A stretch of DNA of 64,000 nt from Byssochlamys sp. IMV 00236 (GCA_001931875.2 MSJH02000840.1:496001-560000); one strand, 5' to 3'; counted from the stretch's first letter, positions 24,108 to 35,665 are shown. The notes: generated by a model from the sequence alone, not told the origin. Numbers and translations are program-made.

Positions 24108-24761
24108 AAACTGGATCCGCGTGTCCCAAACTGCTCCCCTCAAATTATTACATATTGTCCGCCCACGTCCACCGCTCGCTCGATCGGGAATAGGCTGTTT
24201 TTTATGCCGGTAAAACGCCGACTTGCCAGTCATCTAGGATATGATTGGTTGGCGGATCGTAAGTGTAGGGTTGGTAGCGTCGCGACCGTGCGAGCTCCAG
24301 CCGAGTCGGCTCTGCGCGGTTCTTGCCTGTTTTGGGCTGCGGAGGAGGGGTGAAGGAGGGGTAGCTTTTGCAGATCTGTTCGTGTTTGTGTGGATTGTTG
24401 TAAGTAAGTAGTTATTCTATGCGATGGGGTGATGATGGATAATGCCATTCTGGTAAACTAGGATATATATGTTGAATTTCGTAGTCAGACTAGAATTGAT
24501 TCGCTGTCTATCTACATCTAGGGATTCTCTCCTTCCCAGCTCAGCTCCGACGTGACGTGATGTGGTGGGATGGATGGATGAACCACCCTAGGTTGATATG
24601 GCATATGTATTACCTAGACCCCGCTAACCAGCAGCATGGCCTGAGAGCACAGCTTTCTTTTCGAATTTCATTTCCTCACTCCACGAGAGAAACTGCTTAA
24701 CCGTATTCGTCGCATCGTCATCGTCCCGTAAAAATAATAATTTCTAGCTCTTTTTCATCCT

Positions 24762-25812
24762 TTACTCGGTGCTGATGGCATTCTTGGCCTCCTCGGGCCA
24801 CACATCGTAGCCGAAGGTGTCCTTCATGTTCACGAAGCGGAAGTGACGGTGGTCAGCGACCTTGTTGACAGCCTCGTAGTCCTCGTCGGACAGCTCGATC
24901 GACTTGAAGTTGGACTGGATACGGGCCGGGTTCGAGCTCTTGGGCAGCACGACGTAGCCGCGACGCAGACCCCATGCGATGAGGACCTGAGCCAGCGTGT
25001 AGCCGTTCTTCTTGGCGATCTCGTTCAGCGTAGGGTTCTCGCTGACCTTCTCGCCCGTCGTGGGCACCTGGTTCTGCGAGCCCAGGGGCGAGTAGGCCTC
25101 GGGCAGGATATCATTCTTGAAGCAGAAGTCAATCAGCTCGTTGTTGGGCAGGAAGGGGTGGATCTCGATCTGGTTGACGTGTGGCTTGATCTTGGCGAAC
25201 TTGAACAGCTTCTCGAGGCCCTTGATGGTCCAGTTGGAGACACCAATGGCGCGCGCCTTCTTTTCCTCATAGAGCTTCTCCATCGCGCGCCATGTCTCCT
25301 CGGGGTTCTCAGTCAGATCTTTGAGGATGATGTACTGTCGAAGCAGTCAGTATTTTTCTCTTCGTTTTCTTTTAGCTCACGGCTCAAACGCATTGGCAAC
25401 AAACCTTTCCGTCAGGACCAATCTTGGGCTGCTCCTGGCCATCCTTCTCGGCCGCAATGGGCCAGTGAACCAGGAAGAGATCGACATAGTCGAGCTGGAG
25501 CTTCTGCAGGGAGTTGTTGAGAGACCACAGGACGTCGTCGTAGCGGTGCAGGTGGTTCCAGACTTTGGTGCAGATGAAGATGTCCTCCCGCTTGACGGAG
25601 GGGTTCTCCTTGAGGAAGTCCTTCAAGGCCTGGCCGACCTCATCCTCGTTCTTGTAGAACCATGCGCAGTCTAGGTGTCTGTAACCCGTCTTCAGCGCAA
25701 CGGTGACGGCGTCGTACGTCTCGCCCTTGGCACCCTCGTTGCCAAAGGTACCGAAGCCGACTCCGGGGATCTTAACACCGTTGGAGAGGGTGAAGGTGAC
25801 GCCGGAGGACAT
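24762..25812 (-). CDS. Aldo-keto reductase (NADPH-dependent aldehyde/sugar reductase type)
   Basis: Two exons on the minus strand, 25812-25405 and 25334-24762, joined in phase 0 across a 70-nt intron (GTTTGT/CAG); 326 aa, the normal AKR length. The catalytic tetrad is complete: Asp48 and Tyr53 (RHLDCAWFY), Lys83 (CTKVWN) and His116 (LVHWP). The cofactor loop LPKSSNPARIQSN near the C-terminus, with Lys and Arg positions for the 2'-phosphate, supports NADPH use. Such cytosolic enzymes reduce aldehydes or aldoses; xylose reductase, glycerol dehydrogenase and general aldehyde reductase are all in this group and cannot be separated by eye. The ATG at 25812 gives the usual short beta-hairpin N-terminus. 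Confidence 0.93.
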
Positions 25813-27365
25813 CTTGACGATGAAGTCTGCGATGAACTATGCTATATTCTTCGATGGAGGGGAAAAACGCCGGGGTATGTGGTGGTCAAGTTGGAAGAAA
25901 GAGAGATACTGTACTAGTCGATCAGAGACCAGGAGGAGCACGTAGGGTATGTTTTATTCGATGAGCGCAGAACAACGTCGATGGGCGTTTGATTGTTGAG
26001 CCCCTCTTATGAACGGACCGCCAAAAAAGAAGCCCCCTCTACGGCATATGGTAGTTAACCGAGTGCGCAAATAATAATACGTTAAGTTACCAGACTCTGC
26101 TCCCTCGGGCCAGCGCGAAAGTGACCAGCAGCAGCAGAAAAGCAACCGCATCGGCAGCCGTGCGAGGTTAACCGGCGAGCGATGACATCATGGTCGATGG
26201 TTCGGTGGGCGCTGGCACTCCCCACTAGTCTATGGTACTGTTCTCTTTTGGGTCGAAACAGCGCGAGCGTTTGACCCGCCCGAGTACGATCGTCGTTCGT
26301 TCCCTGCGTTGTTTTGTGCTGTTTTCCCCGGAGCGTTAGATACGGCGATACGGGTATGGTGAGGTATACGTATATGGTATGGTATATCCAAGCATATCCA
26401 TATGGTAGATTTCCTCATAAAGATCAAATAGTAATAATCATAATCATAATAATAATAATATAATAATAATAATAATAATACCCACGGTATTATTTCGTCC
26501 TAACCAGAACAGAACAGCTATGGTACTATGGTAATTACTATACTACTACTACTGCTGCTACTCCCGTATGGGCTGCCCATCCACGGACGACCCTCCTCCG
26601 AATTCCACCCAGCGCGATCCACTCCTGCGGTGGTCTCCCGTCCAGTCACGGAGCGCCGTGCGTACACAGTCCCGCTGGGTTGCATTATCCGCTGCACGAC
26701 GCCCTCTCGTCATCGGGGGGTCTTGGACTGGGGCTTGACTGGGGGGCTTCACTTATCGCAGCAGTTTATCACGTCAGTAACATCCTGGCCCTCCCAAGGG
26801 TTGACCCGCGCCGTCCGAAGTATACTCGAGGGGATGGGTTACGATGTAGTATGGTACAGCAATTAATTAATTTGCAACTGGCGACCATTGCCTGCTCCAT
26901 GATCCATCCACGGCTCCGCTTTTCCCGCTCCTTCGATCTCCCAACATGGTTGTGTTGCCAATGATGACGATAATTCTTAGGAATGATGATACCCTGGAGT
27001 GGATCCCATGGCAGCCTTCCATCTGCGAGCTTGGCGGGTTCCGTTGTCTCCTACTGACCGCCACTGGTTTGGTTGCGATTGAAACAATATATATCATCCT
27101 GCTGTCCCTGGACCGGATTGAATTTTTTGATATTTTTTTTTTTCTCATTCACCGATTCCCCACGAAAAGAAATTTCTTTGTCGAGGGTTGATTCATTCCA
27201 CCGCTCTTCCCGTCCTCCTTCTTTATCTTACTTTTCTTTTCCCACCACTTCATCATCATCTCTTCTGTCAAGATAAGATAGATAGATAGAGATCTAGCAT
27301 AACAACAACTACGACGACAACAACAACAGACCAAATTTCAATATCCTCTTGAACATTCCGTCATC
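25813..27365. promoter_or_regulatory. Divergent intergenic/promoter region
   Basis: 1.55 kb between the divergent aldo-keto reductase and HAD phosphatase genes. It contains an AAT trinucleotide repeat (26441-26479) and pyrimidine-rich stretches at 27130-27150 and 27190-27260 close to the HAD start, typical of well-expressed fungal genes. No ORF supported. Confidence 0.55.
26441..26479. repeat. (AAT)n microsatellite
   Basis: AAT/ATA trinucleotides, about twelve units with one interruption. Confidence 0.85.
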
Positions 27366-28862
27366 ATGGCTCGCATCGACGACGCTGACCTGGCTGTTGA
27401 TCCCTCCGCTCCTGCGCCAGTGGCGGGCTCTCTGTCTCCCAGAGACACTCGTCCCAGTGTCTCCGCTCCGCGCGGTTCCATCGCCATTCCCGGAGACCCC
27501 AATGCTCCCGGCAACACGATCGAGGTGCCTGCTACCAGAAGCTCGATCAGCGATGCTGCGCAGTACATGCACAACCTGAGCTTGTCTCCCTCGATGCGAG
27601 ACCGCCGTGGATCTCGCAACTCCTTTGGCACCTCTCTGCCCATTCCCCGCTCTCCTCGTCCGTCCCGACTGTCTTCCGTGGTCAACCGCGAGGATGGCGC
27701 GCGCGCGGGTGCTCCTCCGCTGCTCAAGTCCCGGGAGATCATGGCCTCCCAGATCCAGGACATGCACAAGGACAAGGTCAAGGCCGTCAAGAACATGGCC
27801 TTTGCCTTCGATATCGACGGTGTCCTGGTTCACGGAAACAACCTGATCCCCCAGGGTGCTGAGGCGCTCAAAATGCTCAACGGGGACAACATGCTTGGCA
27901 TCAGAATCCCCTACATCCTCCTGACCAACGGTAGCGGTAAGACCGAGGAGGCACGCACGAAGCAGCTCTCTGAGATCCTGGGTGTTCCCGTCGAGCTCGA
28001 CCAGTTCATCCAGTCCCACACGCCGATGCAGGCATTGGCTGAGTACTACGAGACCGTTCTCGTCGTCGGTGGTGATGGATACAAGATCCGCGAGGTTGCA
28101 GAGAACTACGGCTTCAAGAACGTCTTCCTTCCCAAGGATATCCAGGCCTGGGACCCTACCGTCTCTCCCTGGAGCACTCTCACTCCCGAGGAGAAGAAGG
28201 AGGCTCGCATTGTCGACTTCTCGCAGATCAAGTTCGACGCCATCTTGGTCTTCGCTGACCCTCGTGACTACCAGACCGACACCCAGGTCATCATGGACCT
28301 CCTCATCGCGGAGGACGGCAGAATTGGCACCAAGGCCGAGGACCCTGTTGCCAGCCGCATTCCCATCTACTTCTCCCAGGGTGACTTGCTCATGCCGACT
28401 GAACACAAGGGAACTCCTCGTCTGACCATGGGTGCCTTCCGTATCGGTCTCGAGGCCCAGTACAAGGCTCTCACCGGTGTCGATCTCGAGCGTGTCGTCT
28501 ACGGTAAGCCTGAACTGGCCACCTACAAGTACGCGGACGAGGTCATGGCCTCGTGGGTGGAGCAGCTCCACGGAGAGAAGAAATTGCCCGAGCACATCTA
28601 CATGGTTGGTGACAACCCGGCTTCCGACATCATCGGTGGAAACATGTACGGCTGGAACACCTGCTTGGTCCGCACCGGTGTCTTCCAGAGCAAGGAGGGC
28701 GAGAACGACCCCAACAACCCTGCCAGCTTCGGAGTCTTCCCTAACGTTCTCGAAGCCGTCAAGGCCGCCGTCCGCAAGGAGCTTGGCGACGACTTCGAGT
28801 TCCGGTGGAACCCCAAGATCAACCCCGTCCTCCACGGTGAGGGTGTCTCTGCTGTGGAGTAA
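27366..28862 (+). CDS. HAD-superfamily class IIA hydrolase (CECR5/YKR070W-like)
   Basis: Single-exon gene of 498 aa. Residues 1-140 are a Ser/Pro-rich extension with several SP sites, then a complete class IIA HAD phosphatase: motif I FDIDGVL (nucleophile Asp149, acid/base Asp151), motif II LLTNGSGK, the cap domain, motif III Lys in YGKPE, and motif IV GDNPASDIIGG. The family (human HDHD5/CECR5, yeast YKR070W) is linked to mitochondria but its substrate is unknown. The N-terminal extension does not look like a classic presequence and may be regulatory. The codon bias is strong (C-ending codons), suggesting high expression. Confidence 0.92.
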   Translation: MARIDDADLAVDPSAPAPVAGSLSPRDTRPSVSAPRGSIAIPGDPNAPGNTIEVPATRSSISDAAQYMHNLSLSPSMRDRRGSRNSFGTSLPIPRSPRPSRLSSVVNREDGARAGAPPLLKSREIMASQIQDMHKDKVKAVKNMAFAFDIDGVLVHGNNLIPQGAEALKMLNGDNMLGIRIPYILLTNGSGKTEEARTKQLSEILGVPVELDQFIQSHTPMQALAEYYETVLVVGGDGYKIREVAENYGFKNVFLPKDIQAWDPTVSPWSTLTPEEKKEARIVDFSQIKFDAILVFADPRDYQTDTQVIMDLLIAEDGRIGTKAEDPVASRIPIYFSQGDLLMPTEHKGTPRLTMGAFRIGLEAQYKALTGVDLERVVYGKPELATYKYADEVMASWVEQLHGEKKLPEHIYMVGDNPASDIIGGNMYGWNTCLVRTGVFQSKEGENDPNNPASFGVFPNVLEAVKAAVRKELGDDFEFRWNPKINPVLHGEGVSAVE

Positions 28863-31094
28863 ACGGTCTCCTCCCAGCCGGATTTACCCTTGCATTTGCC
28901 AGGCGTTCTCAATTTTCTTGTCTCCTAAAATAAACGGGTGTTATGTGTTGACGACCGTTGCTTGATGCCAAATTGTTTCCCAGGTTCTACTTCAGACCTA
29001 CCGATACCTTTTGTTTTGCATGTCATTATTAGAATACGCCTAGAGCGGGGATAGCGCGTGGAACTGGATTTCCCATTGCTTTTTCTTTCCCCCTGCAGCA
29101 CCGGGTCGATGTGACGGGCCTGTCATACGATTAGATTTCTATCCTTCTTGACGAATTGATTCTACGGGTTCTCATCTCCATAATCCATCCATACAGTAGT
29201 GGTAGTAGTAGCATCGAAATAGGATCTGAAAACTGACAAGTACAGTCACGAAATTCGTATTGTTACCAACGACGGGCCGATGACATCAAGCTGACAAGTC
29301 CAGACTAGTTTCCGAGAACATCGATCTTCCAGACAGCTTTCGTCCCCCGCATTCCACGACCGGCGACGACATCCCACGAACGGTTGGGTTGTTCTTCGAT
29401 GAATTTCTACGCTCATTATCCAGACATCCATCCACATGCTGGAACCAGCCAGGACCGCCCGTGTGGGCATGTATTATTAGGTGAACACTGAAGACAATCG
29501 ACGTATCCATGACGGGACGTCCGTTTCCGGTGGCAAATTCGATCTCGGTCCAAGCCGAACCCACCGCGACCAAACCCGATGTGTGCATGCAGTTTTCTAA
29601 GTATTCGGGAAATGCATTTAGAAGGGAGGGGAAAAAAAGGGTTTTTGTTTCTTTGCTGTAACGTTTAGCTGATATTTCTATTTTGGTGAGATAAGAGAAG
29701 AAAGATTTCTGATTTCTATTTCTGTCCCCCTTATGGTACTTCTTGCGGTGTATTCTGTTTCAAGTTTGATTATTATTTTTATTACGACCTCGCTTCATTT
29801 TCATCTTCGTATTCATCTTCGTATTCATATATATCTTGTTTTATTGAATAGACTAGTCTCGAAAGTATTCGAATCCGTCGTTGGGAGGAAGGGAATGACG
29901 TCGTTGACTTTTATCTTAGGTAGGTCTAGGTAACTACCTAGAACGGCGTAGGAATCGGGATAGATGGGTTATTGCTTCTGTTTTATGGTGGACTAGACTA
30001 GACTAGGTATACTTTATTAGTTGGTTAACTACCTAGTATAGTAGTCTTGTGTTTAGTGTTAAGTAGTAGTTAGAGTGTGTCTAGTTGTTTGTTCGTTTGA
30101 GATGTAATTATCTTTCCCGCGTCGCGTATTTACCATGTATATGAGAGGATACTCTACTTAATTAGTGGGCAATATACGAGTGCTTACTAGGTACTGTATA
30201 TAAGGTACTCTTCCTAAAACCACCAAGAAAGAAAAGAAATAAACAAACAATCCCCTTCCCTTCCCTTAGTTATTACTTTCTTGCCTAAGACACACTCGAG
30301 TTAATGTAATTAATAATTATGCGCAAGACATTCTTGAAATCTAGTTAGTTAACCTAGTTTACACCCATTAGTTAAAATGAATCGAAGTGTCAGCGCCGCC
30401 AGAAGCGGGGGTCTCGGGCGGAGTTGCTGGCTGCTCTTAAACAAGGGATGTGGCATTTACTTGAGGGTGTGCGTGTGCATTATTACATCTTCTTATTTCG
30501 GATATTCGTAACGAGTTCTGTAGCGGAGGAAAGAAATCATGTGATTTTTGTTGCGAATGGGGTTTGTAGTTTTCGTAAGATCGGGTTAGATAGGTAACTA
30601 TTGATTATTATGGTGTTTCTATATATTGCTATATAGTAGTGCATGTGGTGGTTTTGAATATAGGAGTTGGAGGAGAGGGGACACGTGATATGTGGTAATG
30701 TGGTATGGATTGTACTGTGAGTAGTATATTTAGTGGAGAGGAGAGGAGATTGGGTTGGTGAGTTAGTTAGTGGATGCATTTTAGGCAGCTGAAGATGGAA
30801 TAAATACCGGGGGAGAGTAAAGTAAACGTATAATAGGTTTTCCTGCAGGTTTTCTTGAATTCTATCTATCATCTCTCAAGTATGGAGAGGATCAAAGTTC
30901 CTGTGACTATATACAAGCTTTATACAGTACAAGTGATATAGGCACCCAGCCAGCCTTCATACCTATACTACTCGTAGAGTAACTCTCCTAAAACAATAAA
31001 GAAGCAATCTCAGCAGTCTATTGCGCGATGATATCTTATACAGTAGATATCCATGTGTTGAAACAGTTCGTTCAAATTCTGTATAGTATTAGCA
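28863..31094. other. Intergenic, AT-rich
   Basis: No coding sequence supported. There is a duplicated TTCATCTTCGTA unit (29799-29828) and many CTAG/TAGT motifs. The right part (30.5-31.0 kb) borders the accessory island. Confidence 0.55.
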
Positions 31095-31477
31095 ATGCAT
31101 TTATATAATAAGAGCAGTATGGGGAGGGCTGCAACATACTGCAAGAAGAAAAGCAATTGTGGTCCATGTCTTGCCCAGTCCGACATGGTCAGCCAGAAGG
31201 CCACCGCGCATGAACTTCGAGGTATAGAACTCTCGCAGAGCAGCGACGGCCACTGGCTGCCAGAACCTCAGCGACTTCGTGATCCTCATTCCGGGTATCC
31301 TGGGTTAGGGATGTTTAGGTGGCGGCAAGCATCAGCGTGGTCTTCGCGCTGGAAGACCACACTGTCAAACCACGCCTGGCGCTCCTGAAAGGCTTTAAGC
31401 ATGTTCTCTGTCGGGGTGATAATGTCTGCGTTTGGGGGGGAAACCTTCTTCATCATCTGGCTCATTGTTTGTGGCAT
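31095..31477 (-). pseudogene. SNF2-family helicase, broken N-terminal fragment
   Basis: Two overlapping minus-strand frames together resemble the start of the ATPase domain of a fungal SNF2-type protein: the upstream part AFQERQAWFDSVVFQ...HLNIPNPGYP in one frame and PGMRITKSLRFWQPVAVAALREFY then GGLLADHVGLGKT (helicase motif I, with His-Val replacing the usual Asp/Glu-Met) in the next. The frame changes at about 31291. A GTATGT donor-like site follows LLA, but no further helicase motifs (DEAH, motifs III-VI) occur downstream. This is a truncated, frameshifted relic, not a working helicase. It lies 70 bp downstream of, and on the same strand as, the deaminase gene. Confidence 0.65.
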
Positions 31478-31547
31478 TATACTACATGAGTCCTTCGAAC
31501 TCGAGCGATGCCAGGGAGTTAGTTCAAAGGACAGTCTAGTATTATCA

Positions 31548-33134
31548 TTACAGGTTCCTGACGATCTCTCTCAACGCCTCTATATCAGCCGGAGTCTGAT
31601 CCTCCTCATCGTAGTATTCAGTCGCTGGCACTCTTACGGTAGAATCAGCAACAGCAACTAACGGCACGAACCTATGTCGATAGCCTCTGTAAGAAGTGAC
31701 CCATCTCGCGGAAATGATGGCGTAGGTTGCTGTGAGAACTTGATCCTTTCCTGGGACGACTGGTGGGAACATCCATGGATAGTATGATTTCCCATGACTC
31801 GCCTTTGTCCGCCAAGATGTTCCATGTACACGGTTGTAGGCTGCAAAGAAGCATGCACACCCATGACAAGACAATTTGGATACGCCTATGTACGTGAAAG
31901 CCTTGGGTATGTTCCCACGTTCGTTCTGGGCTTTCTCGATTGCTGCCAACAACCTCGTTTCGCAGTGGACGATGACGTCCTTGGAGACGGCTTCCCGAGC
32001 CATGTATGTGGCGTCTGCGTCTATGACCTTCAGATCGAGAACTTGCCTTGCCCCGGTAAGATCGGTAGGATCGCTGGACATGTTATAGTATGCCAAAGAT
32101 TCTTCAAGCACGCGTTTCCAGTCGCTGGCGTTTTCAGCGATATGAGGCAGCCTACCCGATAGCTTCGCAAGTGGAGTGACGCTCAGGTTGCACGTGAAAA
32201 GGGTCCGAGATCTCGGTGATATGGCGGCTTTCACTAATATATCGATGTTGTTGAATATCGAAGCGATCTTTTGAATGTAAGTGTGGAGTTTCAGGAACCC
32301 AAGGGCACGCGTCTTATCTTTCCCCTGAAAACCGCCCGCATACAAGAATCGACCCGAGGCTTGTGAGAAAGCTCTCAGGCAGCTGTACATCAGTCTCCAG
32401 TTGTCTGTGTCATCATGATGAGGCTTTCCGTATATAGCGCCCTCCTTTCTCGTAAAGATACGTTCGAGATATGAAAGACTCTCTCTGAGAGAGTTGAAGG
32501 GGTGATCCGAAACCAGACCAGCTGTTGGAATGCTCATAAATTGCGCAAATTTCCCGTTGACTTTTTGCTGTAGTCTTGCAAATGTGAATTCCAGACAGCG
32601 ATGACTGAAATCAGCCACAATAGCTTGAATAGCCGGGTCTTTTATCTTCTCATTAGGCGATCTATCCTGGAGACCTGGTTGCTTATTGGCGTACATGAAG
32701 TCGGATAGAGCTTTCAATGTCGTCCATATGAATCTCAAATGATTTAGCGTAGATGAAGGTATATCTGAATTGCCAGATACGATAAGTTCCATTGAGTGAG
32801 ACCTTGAATCCACGCGTAATGCGACCGCAATCACTTCATGCTTCGGCTGAGAAACTGACAGACTGGCGAGGGAATCTAGGATCTCTGCGACTCGTTTTGG
32901 CGCCTCTATCGGAGGATAAGATGGACTAGTGAGAGGATTTGCTTCCCTGCGGCTGGGCTCGGTCTGTATATGGTCGCGTTTCTCGAGTTTAGAGATCGCT
33001 GCTAGGAGTTCAGAAACGCCTTCGGATGTCGGGCGAGGTGGTGGCACACTTGGCTTCATCGTCTCATCAGCAAAATCTGTTTTGAGGTCTCTTACTGCCT
33101 CTGTGAGGTCTTGCTGTCGTGGAAATTCAGCCAT
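31548..33134 (-). CDS. OTT_1508-like nucleic acid/nucleotide deaminase domain protein
   Basis: Intronless, 528 aa. Residues about 385-470 match the fungal OTT_1508-like branch of the cytidine-deaminase superfamily: the zinc-binding, catalytic pair in VHCET (His390, Glu392) and the second zinc motif SKLSCHGC (Cys423, Cys426), followed by the YNRVHGTSW segment. These families were described by comparative genomics as derived from polymorphic-toxin deaminases and expanded in fungi; substrate and role are untested. The first 380 residues form an alpha-rich region without a named domain, containing WRLMYSCLRAFSQ. No signal peptide is visible. All four zinc-site residues are intact, so activity is possible. 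It sits in an island next to a SNF2 relic, tRNA fragment and gap. ATG at 33134 is the first in frame. Confidence 0.82.
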   Translation of the reverse strand: MAEFPRQQDLTEAVRDLKTDFADETMKPSVPPPRPTSEGVSELLAAISKLEKRDHIQTEPSRREANPLTSPSYPPIEAPKRVAEILDSLASLSVSQPKHEVIAVALRVDSRSHSMELIVSGNSDIPSSTLNHLRFIWTTLKALSDFMYANKQPGLQDRSPNEKIKDPAIQAIVADFSHRCLEFTFARLQQKVNGKFAQFMSIPTAGLVSDHPFNSLRESLSYLERIFTRKEGAIYGKPHHDDTDNWRLMYSCLRAFSQASGRFLYAGGFQGKDKTRALGFLKLHTYIQKIASIFNNIDILVKAAISPRSRTLFTCNLSVTPLAKLSGRLPHIAENASDWKRVLEESLAYYNMSSDPTDLTGARQVLDLKVIDADATYMAREAVSKDVIVHCETRLLAAIEKAQNERGNIPKAFTYIGVSKLSCHGCACFFAAYNRVHGTSWRTKASHGKSYYPWMFPPVVPGKDQVLTATYAIISARWVTSYRGYRHRFVPLVAVADSTVRVPATEYYDEEDQTPADIEALREIVRNL

Positions 33135-34807
33135 GTCGCCAGTTGGGCTGGATGGCTCTGAATGAGGTCTGATTCTGCTAAGAGTCGACCACGGTTCCCA
33201 TGTGACATGTTGTTGCCTAATATGCTATATAGAATGAAAGTAAAAGATGACGATATAAAAAGCGAACGCAGGAATCAAGCAGTAGGGGCTTGAGTCCAGC
33301 GGAAGAATAAGTCGAAATTGTCAAAGTATTGGATAGAGGCTATTATTTATGAAATTCATTGAGTATAATTGTGTACGTCTGATCTCGTAGGTGCGGCCAG
33401 CACGAATGGACAGGTCGTCGCAAGACGGATTTTTCTTGCGGTTTGCAGAAAATATTGCTAGGGCACTTTGACCACCTCAACAGATTCCAGATATTGTGCC
33501 GTGCCTGCTGCTATATTGCCATTGCTCGAAGATATTCAACGGCACTCGTAGTAAAGAAGCACCCCCCTTATTGGCTGCATGTCTAAACTGCTTTAGCAAT
33601 CTTTCCAGTGAAGAGAAGAGGAGATTATACAAACCTGAGTGTCAGATGGATACGTCTCTGCGCAACGTCCAAACGATATTTTATATCTCCTGCCGCGCCG
33701 ACGAATGCTTGGTGATCATGTCTTGGACTAACCAGTCAGGCTAAAACGTTCTGGTAGATCACTGAAAGCCAGGCCCTTGAGAACGGCTGGCTATAATCCA
33801 ATTTTGGCCTTATCTGCATTATACCCAGACATATTGGCACCCGGGTAGTAGTATTCACTCCCGGCCGTAGTACTCCGAGTATATCGAGTGGCTCTTGTAT
33901 ATAGAATATCAGCTAACGACCAGAAGTTGATGCCCCTAAATTTGGACTTGCGCAATTTGAACTTTGATGTAAACTGACTTGGCCAATTGGGGTGTAGAGA
34001 CCGCTGAATGTGTTGTTAGGGCTGCAATAATGAACCACGGTGATGATATCCACGTTTGCGATTCAGCATTTCGTATCATAACAGCGACATGGCATATTGT
34101 AGTCCATAGACTCCATGTTTAACCTGAGGTGGTACAGCTCTTGACACTCCGATAAGACCGATAAGTATAAGATCCAGAACGAGGCGAGCTCCCCTCGTCC
34201 TCTCGCGTACTCATAGACAGCCCTCTGCGGGGAAAGGAGGAACTCACGGAGCCTCTGCCCGGCCAGATCTCTGGGATTATAGTCCTAGATGATCAAGTTC
34301 TTGCCGGTCCTAACTTTGGAGCGTATCACCACAATACCCTAAATATGCTAGCACCTTATATCCTAATGCAGATTAGCAATCTAGTTTCACTGGAAGTGCT
34401 GTAAACGGCGAATTAGGCCTGCTTCCCCCCTTTTGGGGCTTTCCAGAAGAATGAGTAATATCGCGGATATTAATATCCGGCAATAAATCGCACTAGTTAG
34501 TCTTCATTTTGGCTCCGGGATGCAGTTGACGTATATGGCGGCGCAACGCAGGTTGGTCGCAGATGAGGGCACCACACATCTCATCACTTATTTGGGAAGG
34601 AGAGCACATGTAGATATATATAAGGGCCATTAGGAATTATGCTGAAGTCAGACAGAAAGTCAGCAATAATATCGGTTAAAGATTAAAGATTAGTAGGGAT
34701 AAGAGCGCGCAGTATCTCTATCAGCGGGATAGCGGCTATTTGGGGTGCAGCTTCAGGCTCTATTAGAGGGTCTGGAGCCGGAATAGACAGAGTAGAGGCT
34801 ATAGAGG
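33135..34807. other. Gene-poor accessory DNA
   Basis: No intact gene seen. TA-rich sequence with many stop codons in all frames, and short GC-richer blocks (34180-34290), suggesting decayed repeats, possibly hit by repeat-induced point mutation. The family cannot be named by eye. Confidence 0.45.
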
Positions 34808-35474
34808 CTATAGGAAGAAGGTTTCAGAGGAGGAATACTGCTGGCAAGATATAGCAGCTAATATAAAAATAAGAACCGGGAGAGCACAAGGAGGCTGACA
34901 CAATGAGGATTTACTCAGCCGTTTCAGAGATACGGTTGACTGAGGACAAGTAGGACGGAGTAAATCTCCAACTATAGAGTTGCAGAGAGATTTATCGATG
35001 AGAGGATATACCAAGGTTATCACCTTCTGAGGAGATAGTCTATAAAGAAGTTTGAACATTCCAATATCGTTTCGCCCTCTTTCTGTAAACATCAAGGTAT
35101 CGGTCACTGCATCCCCTTGGTGTACAAGCCGGTTCGCTTTCTTGATCCAGCGCTTAAAAGCTTTGTCGGATGTACTCTGCTATATATGCATTCAAGATAT
35201 CACCGACATAGCAGTCATATATAAATGACCACGGAGCTGACGATATCAGGAGCAAAGCCAATGAAGAGCGGGTTCGAAAATGCTGGGAGTTGACTGTAGA
35301 TAGCAAGGAGAAAAGTGAGATTTCTGACTCAAGATATTGATCGAAAGTAGAGGTAATGTGTCGTCTTGCAGCAGCTCGACTATGTTGGAAACTGCAAATA
35401 ACTATCAGGAAGAGAAGAAGCGAATGGAGATAGAAGCTGTATTTAACTGCCGGTCCAGCGACTTCACCAAACAA
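34808..35474 (-). pseudogene. Decayed gene of unknown family
   Basis: Two minus-strand frames appear to belong together: 35474-35154 (MFGEVAGPAVKYSFYLHS, with a hydrophobic start and a segment SFIYDCYVGDILNAYI) and, after a frame change near 35165, the continuation KAFKRWIKKANRLVHQGDAV then the open stretch to 34808. The sense of the second frame (charged helix, then TERGRNDIGMFKLLYRLSPQ) looks protein-like. Downstream of 34808 in-frame TAG codons are frequent. I do not recognise the domain; it could be a two-exon gene with a splice that I could not place. Confidence 0.3.
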
Positions 35475-35665
35475 TGCGGGGTTTGATGGACCATTCCAGT
35501 TGTGAATTGGTCACTACAATGAAAGTTGTAGGTAATAAGAAGACATACAAGGTGGCTGCTATGAAAGTGCCTATGTATCACTGCTATATGCGCAAGGTAT
35601 CTGTGAATGGAGGTCCATTTCTTCCAGATCTATATGTGAGAAGCAAAAAAATGCAAAAAGAGAAG

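Larger units (their letters stand above)
21172..24761. other. 3.6-kb AT-rich, gene-free, microsatellite-rich region
   Basis: No convincing coding sequence on either strand. Short tandem repeats are frequent: GGAT/GATG at 21332-21367, GGATT at 22037-22058, GA at 22602-22626, GTAT/ACAT runs near 22270-22310 and 23140-23300, TTAA at 23998-24107. CTAG/TAGT motifs are dense throughout. It may hold long UTRs or a noncoding transcript, but nothing specific is visible. Confidence 0.6.

Noticed and set aside
24843..25520. 225-codon open frame antisense to the aldo-keto reductase
   Set aside because: Shadow of a conserved gene with intact catalytic residues.
27309..28835. 508-codon open frame antisense to the HAD phosphatase
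   Set aside because: Shadow of a strongly biased coding strand; Val/Gly/Leu/Asp-rich with no domain.
24600..28900. A biosynthetic gene cluster around the aldo-keto reductase
   Set aside because: No polyketide synthase, NRPS, terpene cyclase, P450 or pathway regulator occurs anywhere in the window.
31800..32162. Plus-strand open frames opposite the deaminase
   Set aside because: Mirror frames only.
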